Shown here: positions 18,640-28,500 of the stretch, piece after piece
How positions within the stretch are numbered: the stretch's first letter is position 1
Layout: every line of letters starts with the position of its first letter
Source: Microlunatus soli
GTDB lineage: Bacteria > Actinomycetota > Actinomycetes > Propionibacteriales > Propionibacteriaceae
Reading direction: 5' to 3'
NCBI RefSeq assembly: GCF_900105385.1
Contig: NZ_LT629772.1
Location: 3,596,001-3,660,000 of the forward strand
Length of the DNA: 64,000 nt
Made by a program: the position numbers and the translations under genes
The notes under the pieces: model-generated
Told to the model about the DNA's origin: nothing
The model's input: the letters and a program-made list of their open reading frames with translations, nothing else
The model's database searches: none

Positions 18640-19308
18640 GTGGCGATATCCGTTGTTGTCGCAGATGATCAGGATCTGGTTCGTGCGGGATTGTTGATGT
18701 TGCTCGAGGCGCAGACCGACATCGCGGTGGTCGGCGAGGTATCCGACGGACCGGGTGCCGTCGAGTTCGCTCTGCGGGAGCATCCCGATGTGGTCCTGAT
18801 GGACGTCCAGATGCCCGGGCTGAGCGGGATCGAGGCGACCGAGCGGATCGTCCGCGCCGGCGGCGAGGATCATGCCGCGCCGGTCCGGGTGCTGATCCTG
18901 ACCACCTTCGCCGATGACGAGGTGTTGTATCCCGCGCTGCGTGCCGGTGCCAGTGGCTACCTGCTCAAGCATGCGGCACCGCAGGACCTGCCGAGCGCGA
19001 TCCGGGCGGTTGCCGCGGGACAGTCCTGGCTCGACCCGCGGGTCGCCGGTGGCGTGATGGAACGGGCCGCCGGCCAGCCGCGGCCACGGATCGACGGCGG
19101 TCGGCTGGCCGAGTTGCTGACGCCGCGCGAGTTGGAGGTGCTGGCGTTGATGGCGCAGGGCAGGACCAATCGACAGATCGCCGAGCATCTGGTGCTCAGT
19201 GAGGCCACGGTCAAGACGCACGTCGCCCGGGTGATCGCCAAGACCGACAGCCATGATCGGGCGCAGGCGGTGGCGTTGGCCTATCAGAGCGGTGTCGCCC
19301 GCCCCTGA
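18640..19308 (+). CDS. NarL/LuxR-family response regulator
   Basis: 222 aa. The receiver domain has the acidic pair DDQ near residue 9, phospho-Asp in VVLMDVQMPG and Lys in LLKHA. The C-terminal LuxR helix-turn-helix is LTPRELEVLALMAQGRTNRQ and onward to KTHVARVIAKT. It is the partner of the kinase at 17362. Start GTG 18640 follows a strong G-rich Shine-Dalgarno. Targets unknown; the neighbouring repeats at 16804/16872 are candidates. Confidence 0.92.
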   Translation: MAISVVVADDQDLVRAGLLMLLEAQTDIAVVGEVSDGPGAVEFALREHPDVVLMDVQMPGLSGIEATERIVRAGGEDHAAPVRVLILTTFADDEVLYPALRAGASGYLLKHAAPQDLPSAIRAVAAGQSWLDPRVAGGVMERAAGQPRPRIDGGRLAELLTPRELEVLALMAQGRTNRQIAEHLVLSEATVKTHVARVIAKTDSHDRAQAVALAYQSGVARP

Positions 19309-19350
19309 CCCCGAGGTGCGGCCGGCCACCACGCGATCCGGTGGGCTGGT

Positions 19351-19356
19351 TAAGCT
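19351..19356 (+). promoter_or_regulatory. -10 hexamer TAAGCT of a leaderless peptidase promoter
   Basis: TAAGCT, 6 bases, then ATG 19363. Confidence 0.45.
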
Positions 19357-19362
19357 CCCGCC

Positions 19363-20727
19363 ATGACTGCCGTACCGACCACCGCCGAGGATGTCCGCGC
19401 CGCCGTCGAGCGAGAGTTGCCCGGCGTCCTGGCCACGCTGAAGGACCACGTCGCGATCCCGTCGGTGAGTGCCGACCCGGGACGTGATGATCAGGTCCGG
19501 GCCAGTGCGGACTTCGTCGCCGCGCAGTTGCGTTCGCTGGGGGCGGCCGAGGTCACGATCTCCAGTGTCGACGGTGGCAAGCCGGCCGTTATCGCTCACT
19601 TCCCGGCCCCCGCCGGCCAGCCGACGGTCTGCCTGTACGCCCACCACGACGTCCAGCCCGAGGGCGACCGCTCGTTGTGGGACACCGGCGACCCGTTCGT
19701 GCAGACCCAGGTCGGCGAGCGGGTCTTCGGCCGCGGGGTGGCCGACGACAAGGGCGGTCTGGCGATGCATCTGGCGGCGCTGCGGGCCTTCGGTGGCAAG
19801 CCGCCGGTCGGTGTCACGCTCTTCATCGAGGGCGAGGAGGAGGTCGGTTCGCCGACACTCCGGGCGCTGCTGGACAAGCATCGCGACGAGCTGGCCTCCG
19901 ACGTTTTCGTGATCGGTGACTCCGGCAACTGGGAGGTCGGCGTCCCGGCCTTCACCAACACCCTGCGCGGGCTCGCCGAGGCCTACGTCGAGCTGCGGAC
20001 CATCGATCACGCCCTGCACTCCGGCATGTTCGGCGGTCTGGTGCCTGATGCCCTGACGGCGATCTGCCGGCTGCTGGCGACCCTGCACGACGAGCAGGGC
20101 AACGTCGCCGTCGAAGGCCTGCACACCGCCCCGACACCGGATGTCGACTACCCCGAGGATCGTGTACGACGCGAATCGGCGATCCTGGACGGCGTCCAGT
20201 TGATCGGCGAAGGCCCTTACACAGAACGGATCTGGGCGAAGCCGTCGATCACCGTCGTCGGTCTCGACGCGACACCGGTGGACAAGGCGTCGAACACGCT
20301 GTGGCCGGTCGCGAAGGCCAAGATCAGCATGCGGCTGGCGCCCGGTCAGGACGCCGCCGATGCCCAGCAGAAGTTGATCAAACACCTGGAAGATCATGTG
20401 CCGTGGGGTGCGCAGCTCACCGTCACCGGCGGTGAGACGGGCAACCCGTCGGTGGTCCCGTTCGACGGACCGTATGCAGAAGCGGCACGATCGGCGTTCA
20501 CCGATGCGTGGGGCACCGAACCGGTCTTCATGGGGCAAGGCGGCTCGATCCCGATGATCGCCGACTTCGCCGAGGCCTACCCCGACGCCACCATCCTGGT
20601 CACCGGAGTCTGCGACCCCGACTCCCGGCCGCACGGCAGCAACGAGTCGTTGCACCTGGGCGACTTCGGCCGCGCCGCCGTCGGCGAGGCGTTGCTGCTG
20701 CTGAACTGCAGCGCGATCACGGCCTGA
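19363..20727 (+). CDS. M20-family metallopeptidase (dipeptidase)
   Basis: 454 aa. Zinc-site motifs are LYAHHDVQPEGD, GRGVADDKGG and IEGEEEVGSP, with a dimerisation lid domain between residues about 200 and 330 and a last ligand His in GSNESLHLGD. This is the cytosolic M20 dipeptidase/carboxypeptidase group that cleaves short peptides. Its 3' end overlaps the convergent TetR gene by 11 bases. Confidence 0.92.
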   Translation: MTAVPTTAEDVRAAVERELPGVLATLKDHVAIPSVSADPGRDDQVRASADFVAAQLRSLGAAEVTISSVDGGKPAVIAHFPAPAGQPTVCLYAHHDVQPEGDRSLWDTGDPFVQTQVGERVFGRGVADDKGGLAMHLAALRAFGGKPPVGVTLFIEGEEEVGSPTLRALLDKHRDELASDVFVIGDSGNWEVGVPAFTNTLRGLAEAYVELRTIDHALHSGMFGGLVPDALTAICRLLATLHDEQGNVAVEGLHTAPTPDVDYPEDRVRRESAILDGVQLIGEGPYTERIWAKPSITVVGLDATPVDKASNTLWPVAKAKISMRLAPGQDAADAQQKLIKHLEDHVPWGAQLTVTGGETGNPSVVPFDGPYAEAARSAFTDAWGTEPVFMGQGGSIPMIADFAEAYPDATILVTGVCDPDSRPHGSNESLHLGDFGRAAVGEALLLLNCSAITA

Positions 20728-21325
20728 GTTGTCGCAGGTGTGCTGACAGGACGGCCCGGACCCTGGTCCGGGGAACCGTCCGCGGGTGCAGCAGGGCACC
20801 CATCGAGAGCCCGTCGATCAGTGAGCACAGTCGTTCCGTCTCGACAGTGATATCGGCATCGCCGCGCAGCGCGCCGCGCTGCTGCATCGAGGACAGCACG
20901 TGCCCGATCAGCCGGCGGGTGCCCGCCGCCGACTTCGTCGCGAGCTCGGCCAACTGCGGTCTGGTCCGGGCGGCGATGCTGAATTCCAGCCAGACCGCCA
21001 CCTCCAGCCGTCGGCGGTCGTCCAGCGGCAGCAGCTCCTCCAGCAGCTTGACCGTCAGTTCGGCGCGCTGCGCCTGGTCGGCGGTGACCACCGCATCGAC
21101 GTGGGACTGGAGCCGGCCGGAGACGCGTTCGATCATCGACGCCATCGCAAACTCCAACAGCTCGCCGTGGCCGGAGAAGTAGTGCCGGACCGAGCCGATG
21201 TTGATCCCGGCCCGATCGGCGACCTGCTGCAGGGTTGCCGCGGCGAACCCGCTCTCGGCGATCACGGCGAAGGTGGCGTCGACCACCTCGGCGCGGCGGG
21301 CGGTCGGGTCGACGATCTTGGGCAT
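20717..21325 (-). CDS. TetR-family transcriptional repressor
   Basis: 202 aa. The N-terminal helix-turn-helix is VVDATFAVIAESGFAAATLQ and onward to AGINIGSVRHYF. The C-terminal part looks like BetI-type ligand/dimer domains (LTVKLLEELLPLDDRRRLEVAV). It is divergent from two small membrane-protein genes and a perfect 16-bp palindrome lies 11 bases upstream of its start, so it probably represses itself and them. The ligand cannot be predicted. Confidence 0.92.
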   Translation of the reverse strand: MPKIVDPTARRAEVVDATFAVIAESGFAAATLQQVADRAGINIGSVRHYFSGHGELLEFAMASMIERVSGRLQSHVDAVVTADQAQRAELTVKLLEELLPLDDRRRLEVAVWLEFSIAARTRPQLAELATKSAAGTRRLIGHVLSSMQQRGALRGDADITVETERLCSLIDGLSMGALLHPRTVPRTRVRAVLSAHLRQLRP

Positions 21326-21335
21326 GACCCTTTTC

Positions 21336-21351
21336 TATCACGGCCGTGATA
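21336..21351. promoter_or_regulatory. TetR operator palindrome
   Basis: TATCACGGCCGTGATA is a perfect 16-bp palindrome in the 67-bp divergent region. AT-rich sequence next to it (TATTTATATATCACG) provides a -10 for the rightward genes and repeats a TATCACG half-site. Confidence 0.75.
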
Positions 21352-21392
21352 CGGTATTTATATATCACGTACATGACATAAAAGGAGGAATG

Positions 21393-21743
21393 ATGGAGAC
21401 CGTCCTGAATCTGCTGTTGATCAGGTTCGCCGTGATCGCCGCCGTGGTTGTCGTCGTCGCGCTGATCCTGTTCGCGATCGCGGTCGGGCTGCGCCGACGC
21501 GGGCGCTGGGAACAGACCAGGGATCGGGTTGTCGACTCGGCGCTGCCGATCATCAAGGGGCTGACCGACACACGGTCAGACCCGAACCTCCAAGGAGGTT
21601 CTGCGGACGGCCGGCGCTCGGTCGTCGGCAGTGTCGGCCGGGCGGCGATGAGATATGCCGCCGACCGCGCCGCGACGGCACGGCGCGATCAGCAGCAGAT
21701 GGCGGATGAATCGTCCGACACCGATCGAGTGGATCGCCGATGA
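21393..21743 (+). CDS. small single-span membrane protein, unknown
   Basis: 116 aa: one N-terminal membrane helix (about residues 5-32, very Val/Ala/Ile-rich), a basic RRRGRWEQ flank and a soluble polar tail. ATG 21393 is placed 4 bases after AGGAGG; the ATG directly before it (21390) is also possible. It overlaps the next gene (ATGATC). Probably under control of the TetR operator at 21336. The coding sequence contains two hairpins (21561-21579 and 21584-21601). No family was recognised. Confidence 0.7.
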   Translation: METVLNLLLIRFAVIAAVVVVVALILFAIAVGLRRRGRWEQTRDRVVDSALPIIKGLTDTRSDPNLQGGSADGRRSVVGSVGRAAMRYAADRAATARRDQQQMADESSDTDRVDRR

Positions 21744-21928
21744 TCGTCTCCCTGACCTCGATCGCGGCGCTGCTGATCGGTCTGCTGGTCCCGTTGGACG
21801 GCTCCGATCTCGTTCACCACCTGCTGCTGGACAAGCTCCTCAAGATGGGCATCGTGCTGCTGGCCGTCGTTGTGGTCGGGATCGGGATGGTGATCATCTG
21901 GCGCCGATCCGGGACCGGATCTGGTTGA
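21740..21928 (+). CDS. very small two-helix membrane protein, unknown
   Basis: 62 aa with two hydrophobic segments (residues about 2-18 and 36-54) separated by a short loop with DLVHHLLLDK, ending in a WRRSGTGSG tail. It starts within the stop codon of the upstream gene, which indicates coupled translation. Probably a partner of the 116-aa membrane protein; no known family. Confidence 0.6.
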   Translation: MIVSLTSIAALLIGLLVPLDGSDLVHHLLLDKLLKMGIVLLAVVVVGIGMVIIWRRSGTGSG

Positions 21929-21967
21929 GCCCGCGCTTCGTCGTGCCAGCGCCGGAGCACGGTGTGA

Positions 21968-23356
21968 TCACCGACTGCTGGCCGGCTGTTGCTCGTCCGC
22001 CGCGGTCGTCTCGCCGGTCACGGGTTCATGGTCGTCGGTCATCGTCGACTCGTCGAACGGAAGATCGCCGGCCAGCACGGTGCGGACCCGATCATGATCG
22101 ATGCTGTGGGTCCAGGTCCCGATCACCACGGTCGCGACGGAATTGCCGGCGAAGTTGGTCAGCGCCCTGGCCTCGGACATGAAGCGGTCGATGCCGACGA
22201 TCAGCCCGACCCCGCCGACCAGGTCGGGCCGGTGGGTGGACAGTCCGCCGGCCAACGTTGCGAGCCCGGCACCGCTGACCCCGGCTGCGCCCTTGGAGGC
22301 GATCATCATGAAGATCAACAACGAGATCTGTTCACCGAGCTGGAACGGCTTGCCCATCGCGTCGGCGACGAACAGCGACGCCATCGTCAGATAGATCGCT
22401 GTCCCGTCCAGGTTGAAGGAATACCCGGTCGGGATGACGATGCCGACCGTCGGACGAGCGACGCCGAGATGCTCCAGCTTGGCCAGCGCGCGGGGGAGTG
22501 CCGACTCCGACGACGAGGTGGACACGATCAACAGGAACTCACGGGCCAGATACTTCAACAGCAGCAGGATGTTCACCCGGGCCACGAACCAGAGCAGCAG
22601 GCCGAGCACCACGCCGACGAACAGGATGCAGGTGATGTAGAAGCCGACCATCAGGGTCAGCAGGCTGCCGAGCACGGCCGGGCCGGCTGCGCCGACCACG
22701 GAGGCCATTGCGCCGAATGCGCCGATCGGCGCGACCCACATCACCATCGCCATGATCTTGAAGATCAACCGCTGGATGTGGCTGACGCCGCGGGTGATCG
22801 GTTCGCCCTTCTCACCCAGTGCCTGGACGCCGAAGCCGGCCAGCAACGCCACCAACAGGGTCTGCAACACCGAGCCCGAGGTCAACGAGGACACCAGGGT
22901 GTCGGGCACGACACTGAGGATGAAGCCGGTCAGTCCGCCTTCCTCGCCCTCCTCCGGCGGCTTCACCTGTGCCTTGCCCTTGTCGAGGATCGCGTCGGTC
23001 AGATGAAGGCCGTCGCCGGGATGCAGGACGTTGCCGACGATCAACCCGATCACCAGCGCCACCAGCGACATCACGATGAAGTAGGTCAGCGCGATGCCGC
23101 CGACCCGGCCGACCTGCGCCGCCTTGCGCACCGAGCCGATGCCGGTGATGATCGTGCAGAAGATGATCGGGCTGATCATCATCTTGATCAAGTTGACGAA
23201 GCCGGTGCCCAGCGGCGCCAGCGACTTGCCGAACTCGGGCCAGATCAGCCCGACCGCGATGCCGAGGATCACCGCGATGATCACCGCGACGTACAGCCAG
23301 TGGCTGCGATCACGCCGCTTGGCTGCTGGGTTCGAACCGCCGGTGGCTGTGGACAT
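21968..23356 (-). CDS. dctA: dicarboxylate:cation symporter (DctA/GltP family)
   Basis: 462 aa, eight-helix plus two-hairpin carrier of the DAACS family. Signatures are MMISPIIFCTIITGI, the serine-rich hairpin STSSSESALPRAL, GYSFNLDGTAIY and a C-terminal MSEARALTNFAGNSVATVV. It takes up C4-dicarboxylates such as succinate, or possibly glutamate. ATG 23356 has AGGAG 8 bases upstream. The tail is acidic and polar. It ends the housekeeping part; the peptide cluster starts just upstream on the same strand. Confidence 0.9.
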   Translation of the reverse strand: MSTATGGSNPAAKRRDRSHWLYVAVIIAVILGIAVGLIWPEFGKSLAPLGTGFVNLIKMMISPIIFCTIITGIGSVRKAAQVGRVGGIALTYFIVMSLVALVIGLIVGNVLHPGDGLHLTDAILDKGKAQVKPPEEGEEGGLTGFILSVVPDTLVSSLTSGSVLQTLLVALLAGFGVQALGEKGEPITRGVSHIQRLIFKIMAMVMWVAPIGAFGAMASVVGAAGPAVLGSLLTLMVGFYITCILFVGVVLGLLLWFVARVNILLLLKYLAREFLLIVSTSSSESALPRALAKLEHLGVARPTVGIVIPTGYSFNLDGTAIYLTMASLFVADAMGKPFQLGEQISLLIFMMIASKGAAGVSGAGLATLAGGLSTHRPDLVGGVGLIVGIDRFMSEARALTNFAGNSVATVVIGTWTHSIDHDRVRTVLAGDLPFDESTMTDDHEPVTGETTAADEQQPASSR

Positions 23357-23386
23357 CGTTACTCCTGCCGTACGGGGACTGCTGCA

Positions 23387-24103
23387 TCATCGCGCAGCGG
23401 CACGATAGCCGGTTTGAGACATGCTGTGTGACAGCGTCGAGCAGAGTGTCGCCATGCCTCCGGTCGACCAGGCGGCGGTGAACAGCAGCGCGTCCTGAAC
23501 GGCGAACCGGCCGTCGAATCCAGCCGGTTCGGCCGATCGCGCTATCAACACGTCGGCTCGGAAGTCGCCGGAACGTCTGCCCCGCCACCTCGTCCGGACC
23601 CGGACATCGTGGAAGCCCAGCCACCGCCCGGTGATCGGATTCCATGCTTTGTAGACCGACTCCTTGATGCTGAACAACAGCAACGCCGGATCGAGGTCGT
23701 CGGGCCCGGTCGAGGCCGGTCCGGTCAACTCGTCGCTCCGGGCAACGACCGGCCGCAGATCGGCCGGGAGTTGACGGCACGGCTCCACGTCCACGCCGAG
23801 CGCGGGCACGACCTGCGCACGGCACAGCGCGCTACCCCGGTAACCGTCACAATGGGTGAGGCTGCCGACGATGCCCGGCGGCAGCAGAGGCTGCCGGGAC
23901 GGTCCAACGGGGATGGCCGACGCCACGAATCCGAGCCGGGCCAGAGCACGCCGGGCGCAGAGTCGCGTCGTCGCGAACTCCGCACGGCGGCTCGGTACGG
24001 CGCCGGCAATGCCCGCCTCCTCTGCGGGGAACACCGTCGTGGTCAGATCCTGCCGGGACTCCTCCACCAGGACGCCGGCAGGTACGACCGATCTCAGGCT
24101 CAT
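23387..24103 (-). CDS. 4'-phosphopantetheinyl transferase (EntD/Sfp type)
   Basis: 238 aa. It would convert apo carrier (T) domains of the cluster to the holo form using CoA. Motifs: GSLTHCDGY (79-87), Mg-binding GVDVE (103-107) and FSIKESVYKAW (144-154). The EntD-like N-terminal block (PSRRAEFATTRLCAR) is present. It is the last gene of the minus-strand operon that begins with the threonine aldolase. Located 28 bases after the C-like gene. Confidence 0.93.
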   Translation of the reverse strand: MSLRSVVPAGVLVEESRQDLTTTVFPAEEAGIAGAVPSRRAEFATTRLCARRALARLGFVASAIPVGPSRQPLLPPGIVGSLTHCDGYRGSALCRAQVVPALGVDVEPCRQLPADLRPVVARSDELTGPASTGPDDLDPALLLFSIKESVYKAWNPITGRWLGFHDVRVRTRWRGRRSGDFRADVLIARSAEPAGFDGRFAVQDALLFTAAWSTGGMATLCSTLSHSMSQTGYRAAAR

Positions 24104-24131
24104 CGGCTGCCGCCCTCCGGTCCTCGTCGGA

Positions 24132-25541
24132 TCACGGCGCCAGCGACCGGCCGAACAGGTCAGCCAATCGGTCCGCAGCTACCGGCGACACCGTCGACCG
24201 GTGGTCGACGAAGGCGACGAGCCGATCTTCCCGGCGTTCGACGTCAGCCGACAGAACGGACTTGGCGTACCCGCTGCGGACGGGTCTGGGCTGCAGCAGC
24301 GGATGGTCGTCGACGTCCTCTGTGAACGTGAAACGGAGTCCGATCATCTCGTCCTCCACTGTTCGGTCCCGGCTGCCCGATCGGGCACCGGACAGCGGTC
24401 CGGGGATGCCGGCCAGGACCGCTTCGAACGGTTCGTCGATGCCACTGATCGCGGTGCTGAACGCACGCTGGACGTTCCGGATCGATTCCGCCGCCGGACG
24501 TCGGTTCGACGGGGGGATGATCACCGTGTTGGTCAGGTTGCCCAGTGAAGCCCCCAGATCCGGGAGCAGCCGAAGCGTGCTGCAACACCCGATGGCGAAG
24601 GCGTCGGTACCACTCCAGGTCGCGATGGCGCGTTGCCACGCAGCCAGCGACCAGGCGGCGATCGATACCCCGGCGTCGGCGGCGGCCTGCTGGACGTCGG
24701 CGATCGGGATCGGCATCGGAACCGCAACCCGGCGGCCGGATCGGTCGCCTCGAACGGGAAGCGGGCAGGCCGGTGTGTCGGCCAGACGCAGAGCTCGGGC
24801 CGCGATCCTCAGCGCCAGCAGCCCGTCCCGCAGCCCGGCGGATTGCCAGCGCGCGATGTCCGACGGCGCTACGGACTCAACCGGTGCCGGCCGATCGGCG
24901 AGCCAGTCCTCGAGTGCCGGTCCGAGGACCTGTTGCAGACCTTGTTGATCGAGCATCAGATCGCGCCCGTGGACCAGCAGCCAGCTGCCGGCGCGACCGA
25001 CGTCGAAGATCGTCGCGTGGACCGACCGCGCAGATCGTGGCAGCGGCGTCCGCAGTGCCCGTTCGGAGTGGGCAGTCACCCACGCCCGCCCCTCGTCTGC
25101 TGCCCGCTCGGCGGCCGGGACGGACAGCAGCTCCGGCCGCACCACCTCGATCGCGGCCAGCACCGCCGGGGCAGCACCAAGATCAACATCGGTGCGCAGG
25201 CTCTCATAGCCAGGCGCGACGGCGTTCCAGGCGCCGACGAGGCTTCCGGCATCGACCTCCGGCACCCACCACAGCTGCGCGCACTGGTAGAAGGCCGCCT
25301 GCCGTTCATCCTGGAGGATTCGGTGCAGCGTTCGCTGTTTGACCGACAGCCGATCCTGCGGGTCTTCCTTCCTGCCGTCCTCGGCGGACCCGGCCCGGCG
25401 GGCGGGTCCGGCATCGAGGGTGGGCAGCAGTCCCCGTTGCTGCAGTGCGTCCAGCGCAACCGGGAGCCTGGCCGGGGGCAGTGAACGGAGCCGGTCCAGC
25501 ACCTCCTGCTCCTGATCAACCTGCACGGACATCGGACTCAA
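24132..25541 (-). CDS. stand-alone condensation-like domain, active site lost
   Basis: 469 aa. It resembles an NRPS condensation domain: CSTLRLLPDLGASLGNLTNT matches the C-domain latch/floor region. The catalytic HHxxxDG is replaced by a stretch reading VHGRDLMLDQ, so both His are missing. It may be a structural partner or an evolved non-condensing domain. The first 75 residues form a separate helical, Leu-rich part (DRLRSLPPARLPVALDAL). The start overlaps the preceding NRPS gene by 26 bases; a Met at 25532 is an alternative start. Confidence 0.75.
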   Translation of the reverse strand: MSPMSVQVDQEQEVLDRLRSLPPARLPVALDALQQRGLLPTLDAGPARRAGSAEDGRKEDPQDRLSVKQRTLHRILQDERQAAFYQCAQLWWVPEVDAGSLVGAWNAVAPGYESLRTDVDLGAAPAVLAAIEVVRPELLSVPAAERAADEGRAWVTAHSERALRTPLPRSARSVHATIFDVGRAGSWLLVHGRDLMLDQQGLQQVLGPALEDWLADRPAPVESVAPSDIARWQSAGLRDGLLALRIAARALRLADTPACPLPVRGDRSGRRVAVPMPIPIADVQQAAADAGVSIAAWSLAAWQRAIATWSGTDAFAIGCCSTLRLLPDLGASLGNLTNTVIIPPSNRRPAAESIRNVQRAFSTAISGIDEPFEAVLAGIPGPLSGARSGSRDRTVEDEMIGLRFTFTEDVDDHPLLQPRPVRSGYAKSVLSADVERREDRLVAFVDHRSTVSPVAADRLADLFGRSLAP

Positions 25542-28500
25542 CCAGTTCGGCGTCGGCGGACAGTTCGTCCAGCAGCTGCAACGCTGCGTTCGAGACGTCC
25601 TGATCCGAGCCTTCGGCCAGCCGCCGCTCGACAGCGGCGGCCAGCTGCTCGATCGTGCTGGCCTCCAACCACTCCCGCAGCGGCAGGTTGATGTCGAAGA
25701 CCCGGCGGACGTCGGCGATCACCTGAGTGGCCAGCAGCGAATTTCCACCCACCGCGAAGAACTCCTGATCGACACTGACCTGCGGCAACTCCAGCAGCCG
25801 ACACCAGATCTCCGCGATGGTCAGCTGTACCCGTCCGACCGGCTTTTTGTCGTGGCGAGCGGAGCTGCGATGCTCATTCGGCGCCGGTAGCGCCTTCCGG
25901 TCGATCTTGCCGTTGTTGTTCAAGGGGAACTCCGGCAGCGCGATGATCGCATTCGGAACCATGTACGGCGGTACCCGGCCGCCCATGAATCTGCGGATCT
26001 GGTCGGGGTCGATCTCGGTGCCGGTCTCGGCGACCACGTAGGCAGCCAGTCCGCGCTCGCTGCCCTCTCCGAACGCCACGACCAGCGACTCCCGTACTCC
26101 GGGACAGTCGTTCAGTTCGCCGGCCACCTCGAGCAGTTCGACGCGGATCCCGCGGATCTTCACCTGGTGGTCACTGCGACCCAGGAACCGGAGATGGCCG
26201 TCCGGTAGGAGTTGCGCGACATCGCCGGTCCGATACAGCCGTCTGCCGGGCGGCCCGAACGGATCGGGGACGAAACGCTCGGCGGTGAGTCCGCGGCGCC
26301 CGAGGTATCCACGGGTGACCGAGTCGCCACCGATGAAGACCTCGCCACGAGCGCCGAAGGGCAGCCGCCGGAGGGATTCGTCCAGAACGTAGGTCTGGGT
26401 GTTGGACAGCGGGGTGCCGGACCGCACGAAGGCGAAGTCGGCGTCCCGTTCACAGACGTAGTAGGTCGAGTCGATCGACACCTCGGTGACGCCGTAGAGG
26501 TTGATCAGGTCGGCTGACAGCAACTCGTGGAACCGGTCCATCAGGGAAACCGGGACCGGTTCGCCGGAGACGAAGACGTGCCGCAGCGTGGTACAGCGGC
26601 TGACCTTTGGTGCGGAAAGGAAGGTCTGCAACATCGCCGGTACGAAGTGCAGCGTGACCACCTCGTTGTCGGTGATCAGATCGATGAAGCGCTCCAGATC
26701 CAGATGGATCTTGGCCGGCGCGATCACCGCCCGGCCGCCGACGACCAGCGGCCAGAACAGTTCCCAGACTGCTGCGTCGAAGCTGTAGGCGGTCCACTGC
26801 AGTGCTGCCTCACCCGGTCCGAGCTCGAATCGCTGCCGCATCCACCACAGGAAGTTGACGGCGCCACCGTGTTCGATCAACACACCCTTCGGACGGCCGG
26901 TGGAGCCCGAGGTGTACATCACGTAGGCCAGATTGTCCGGTGCGACCGCCGGCGCCGGTCGGTGTGCCGGACGTGCTGCCCACTGCTCCGGTTCGTCCAG
27001 CACCAAGGTCCGGCCACCGGACGGCAACCGGTCCAGCTGGGAACGCTGACACAACACCACCGAGCAGTTCAGGTCGCCGAACAGATAGCTCAGCCGTTCC
27101 TCGGGGAAGAAGGGGTCGAGCGGGGCGTAACCCGCGCCGGCCTTGTGGATCGCCAGGATCCCGACACACAGCTCGAGCGACGGTTCGGAGCACAATCCGA
27201 CGATGCTGTCCGGGCGTACGCCACGAGCGATCAGTTCGTGGGCAAGACGGTTGGCGCGTTCGTCCAGTTCTCGGTAGGTGAGCGTGTTGTTCTCATAGAC
27301 CAGGGCAACCTCGTCGGGCCGCTGGTCCACCTGTGCTTCGACGAGCTGGTGCAGACACCGGTCGGTCGGGTAGTCGGCCGCGGTCGCGTTGTGCCTGCCG
27401 AGGTCCACCGCCTGTTGGTCATCGAGCAGTGAGAGGGATCGGATGTCACCGCTGTGGTGGCCGTCGGCGAGCCCGGACAGGACGGCGACGGTGCAGCGCA
27501 GCAGACGGTCCGCCTGATCTGTAGTGATCATCGTCGGATCGTGGTCGAGCAACAGGCTGTCGCCGGTCGAACGGACCCGGAGCGGAACGGCGGCGCCGCC
27601 CTGCCCCGATGGTGATCCGTGAGGATCGGATCGGAGGTCGACCACGGAGTCGAACAGCGTCGTGCCGCGTTCGGTCCCGGAGAGATCGTTGCGGCGAGCC
27701 GACGACAGGTGACCGTGGTGGATCAGCTCCCGAATCTCGGTGACCTGCCGTCGGAGCCAGTCCTCGGTCGGAGCGGAATCGAACTCGACGACATGGGGGA
27801 GCACCAGTTCGAAGTTGCCGAGCACGGACGGCAGCCCGTCCGGGCGGACATCGGCGAGCACACCGATCGCCGACGATTCGCCACCGCGGAAACGGCACAC
27901 GATCACTGACCAGGCGAGGAGCGCGAGCCACTGCTCCGGCACCCCGAGCCGGTGCGCCAGATCGCGGAGTCGATCCTGCGCTTCGCTGGCCAGGCCGTGC
28001 CGGAGCCGGGCGGTCGGTCGAGGCTCCCTTCTGGCTTCGTCCAGCAGCGGAGTCGCGCCGTCCAGCAGACTGAATCGCTGCTGCCAGAAGGTGTCCACCC
28101 GGGACTGGTCCTGTTCGGCGTACCAGCCGAAATAGTCTCCGATCGCCGGTAGTGGCTCGGCTGCGCCGCCGTCGGCGACCCGGATCACCTCGGCGAGCAG
28201 GGCGTGCGCAGCATGCGAATCCAGGAGCACCTCGTGGTACTCCAGCACGAGCCGCCGGACCCGGGGCGACCCGATGCCGCGGAGTCGGCACAGCGGCCGG
28301 CCATCAGTCAGCGTGATCGACGGACGCGCCGGGGTGTCCGTCGACCCGCCGTCGGTGGGATGGACGACGAACTCCGGAACCGGGCCGGTGGGGGTGAGTT
28401 CCGGCACGGTCGAGGAGCCGTGCCGGACCGGGGTCGTCGTCAGGTACGGGTTGGCGGCGACGACGTGGCGCCAGGCAGCGTCGACCGCCGCCGTCGACGT

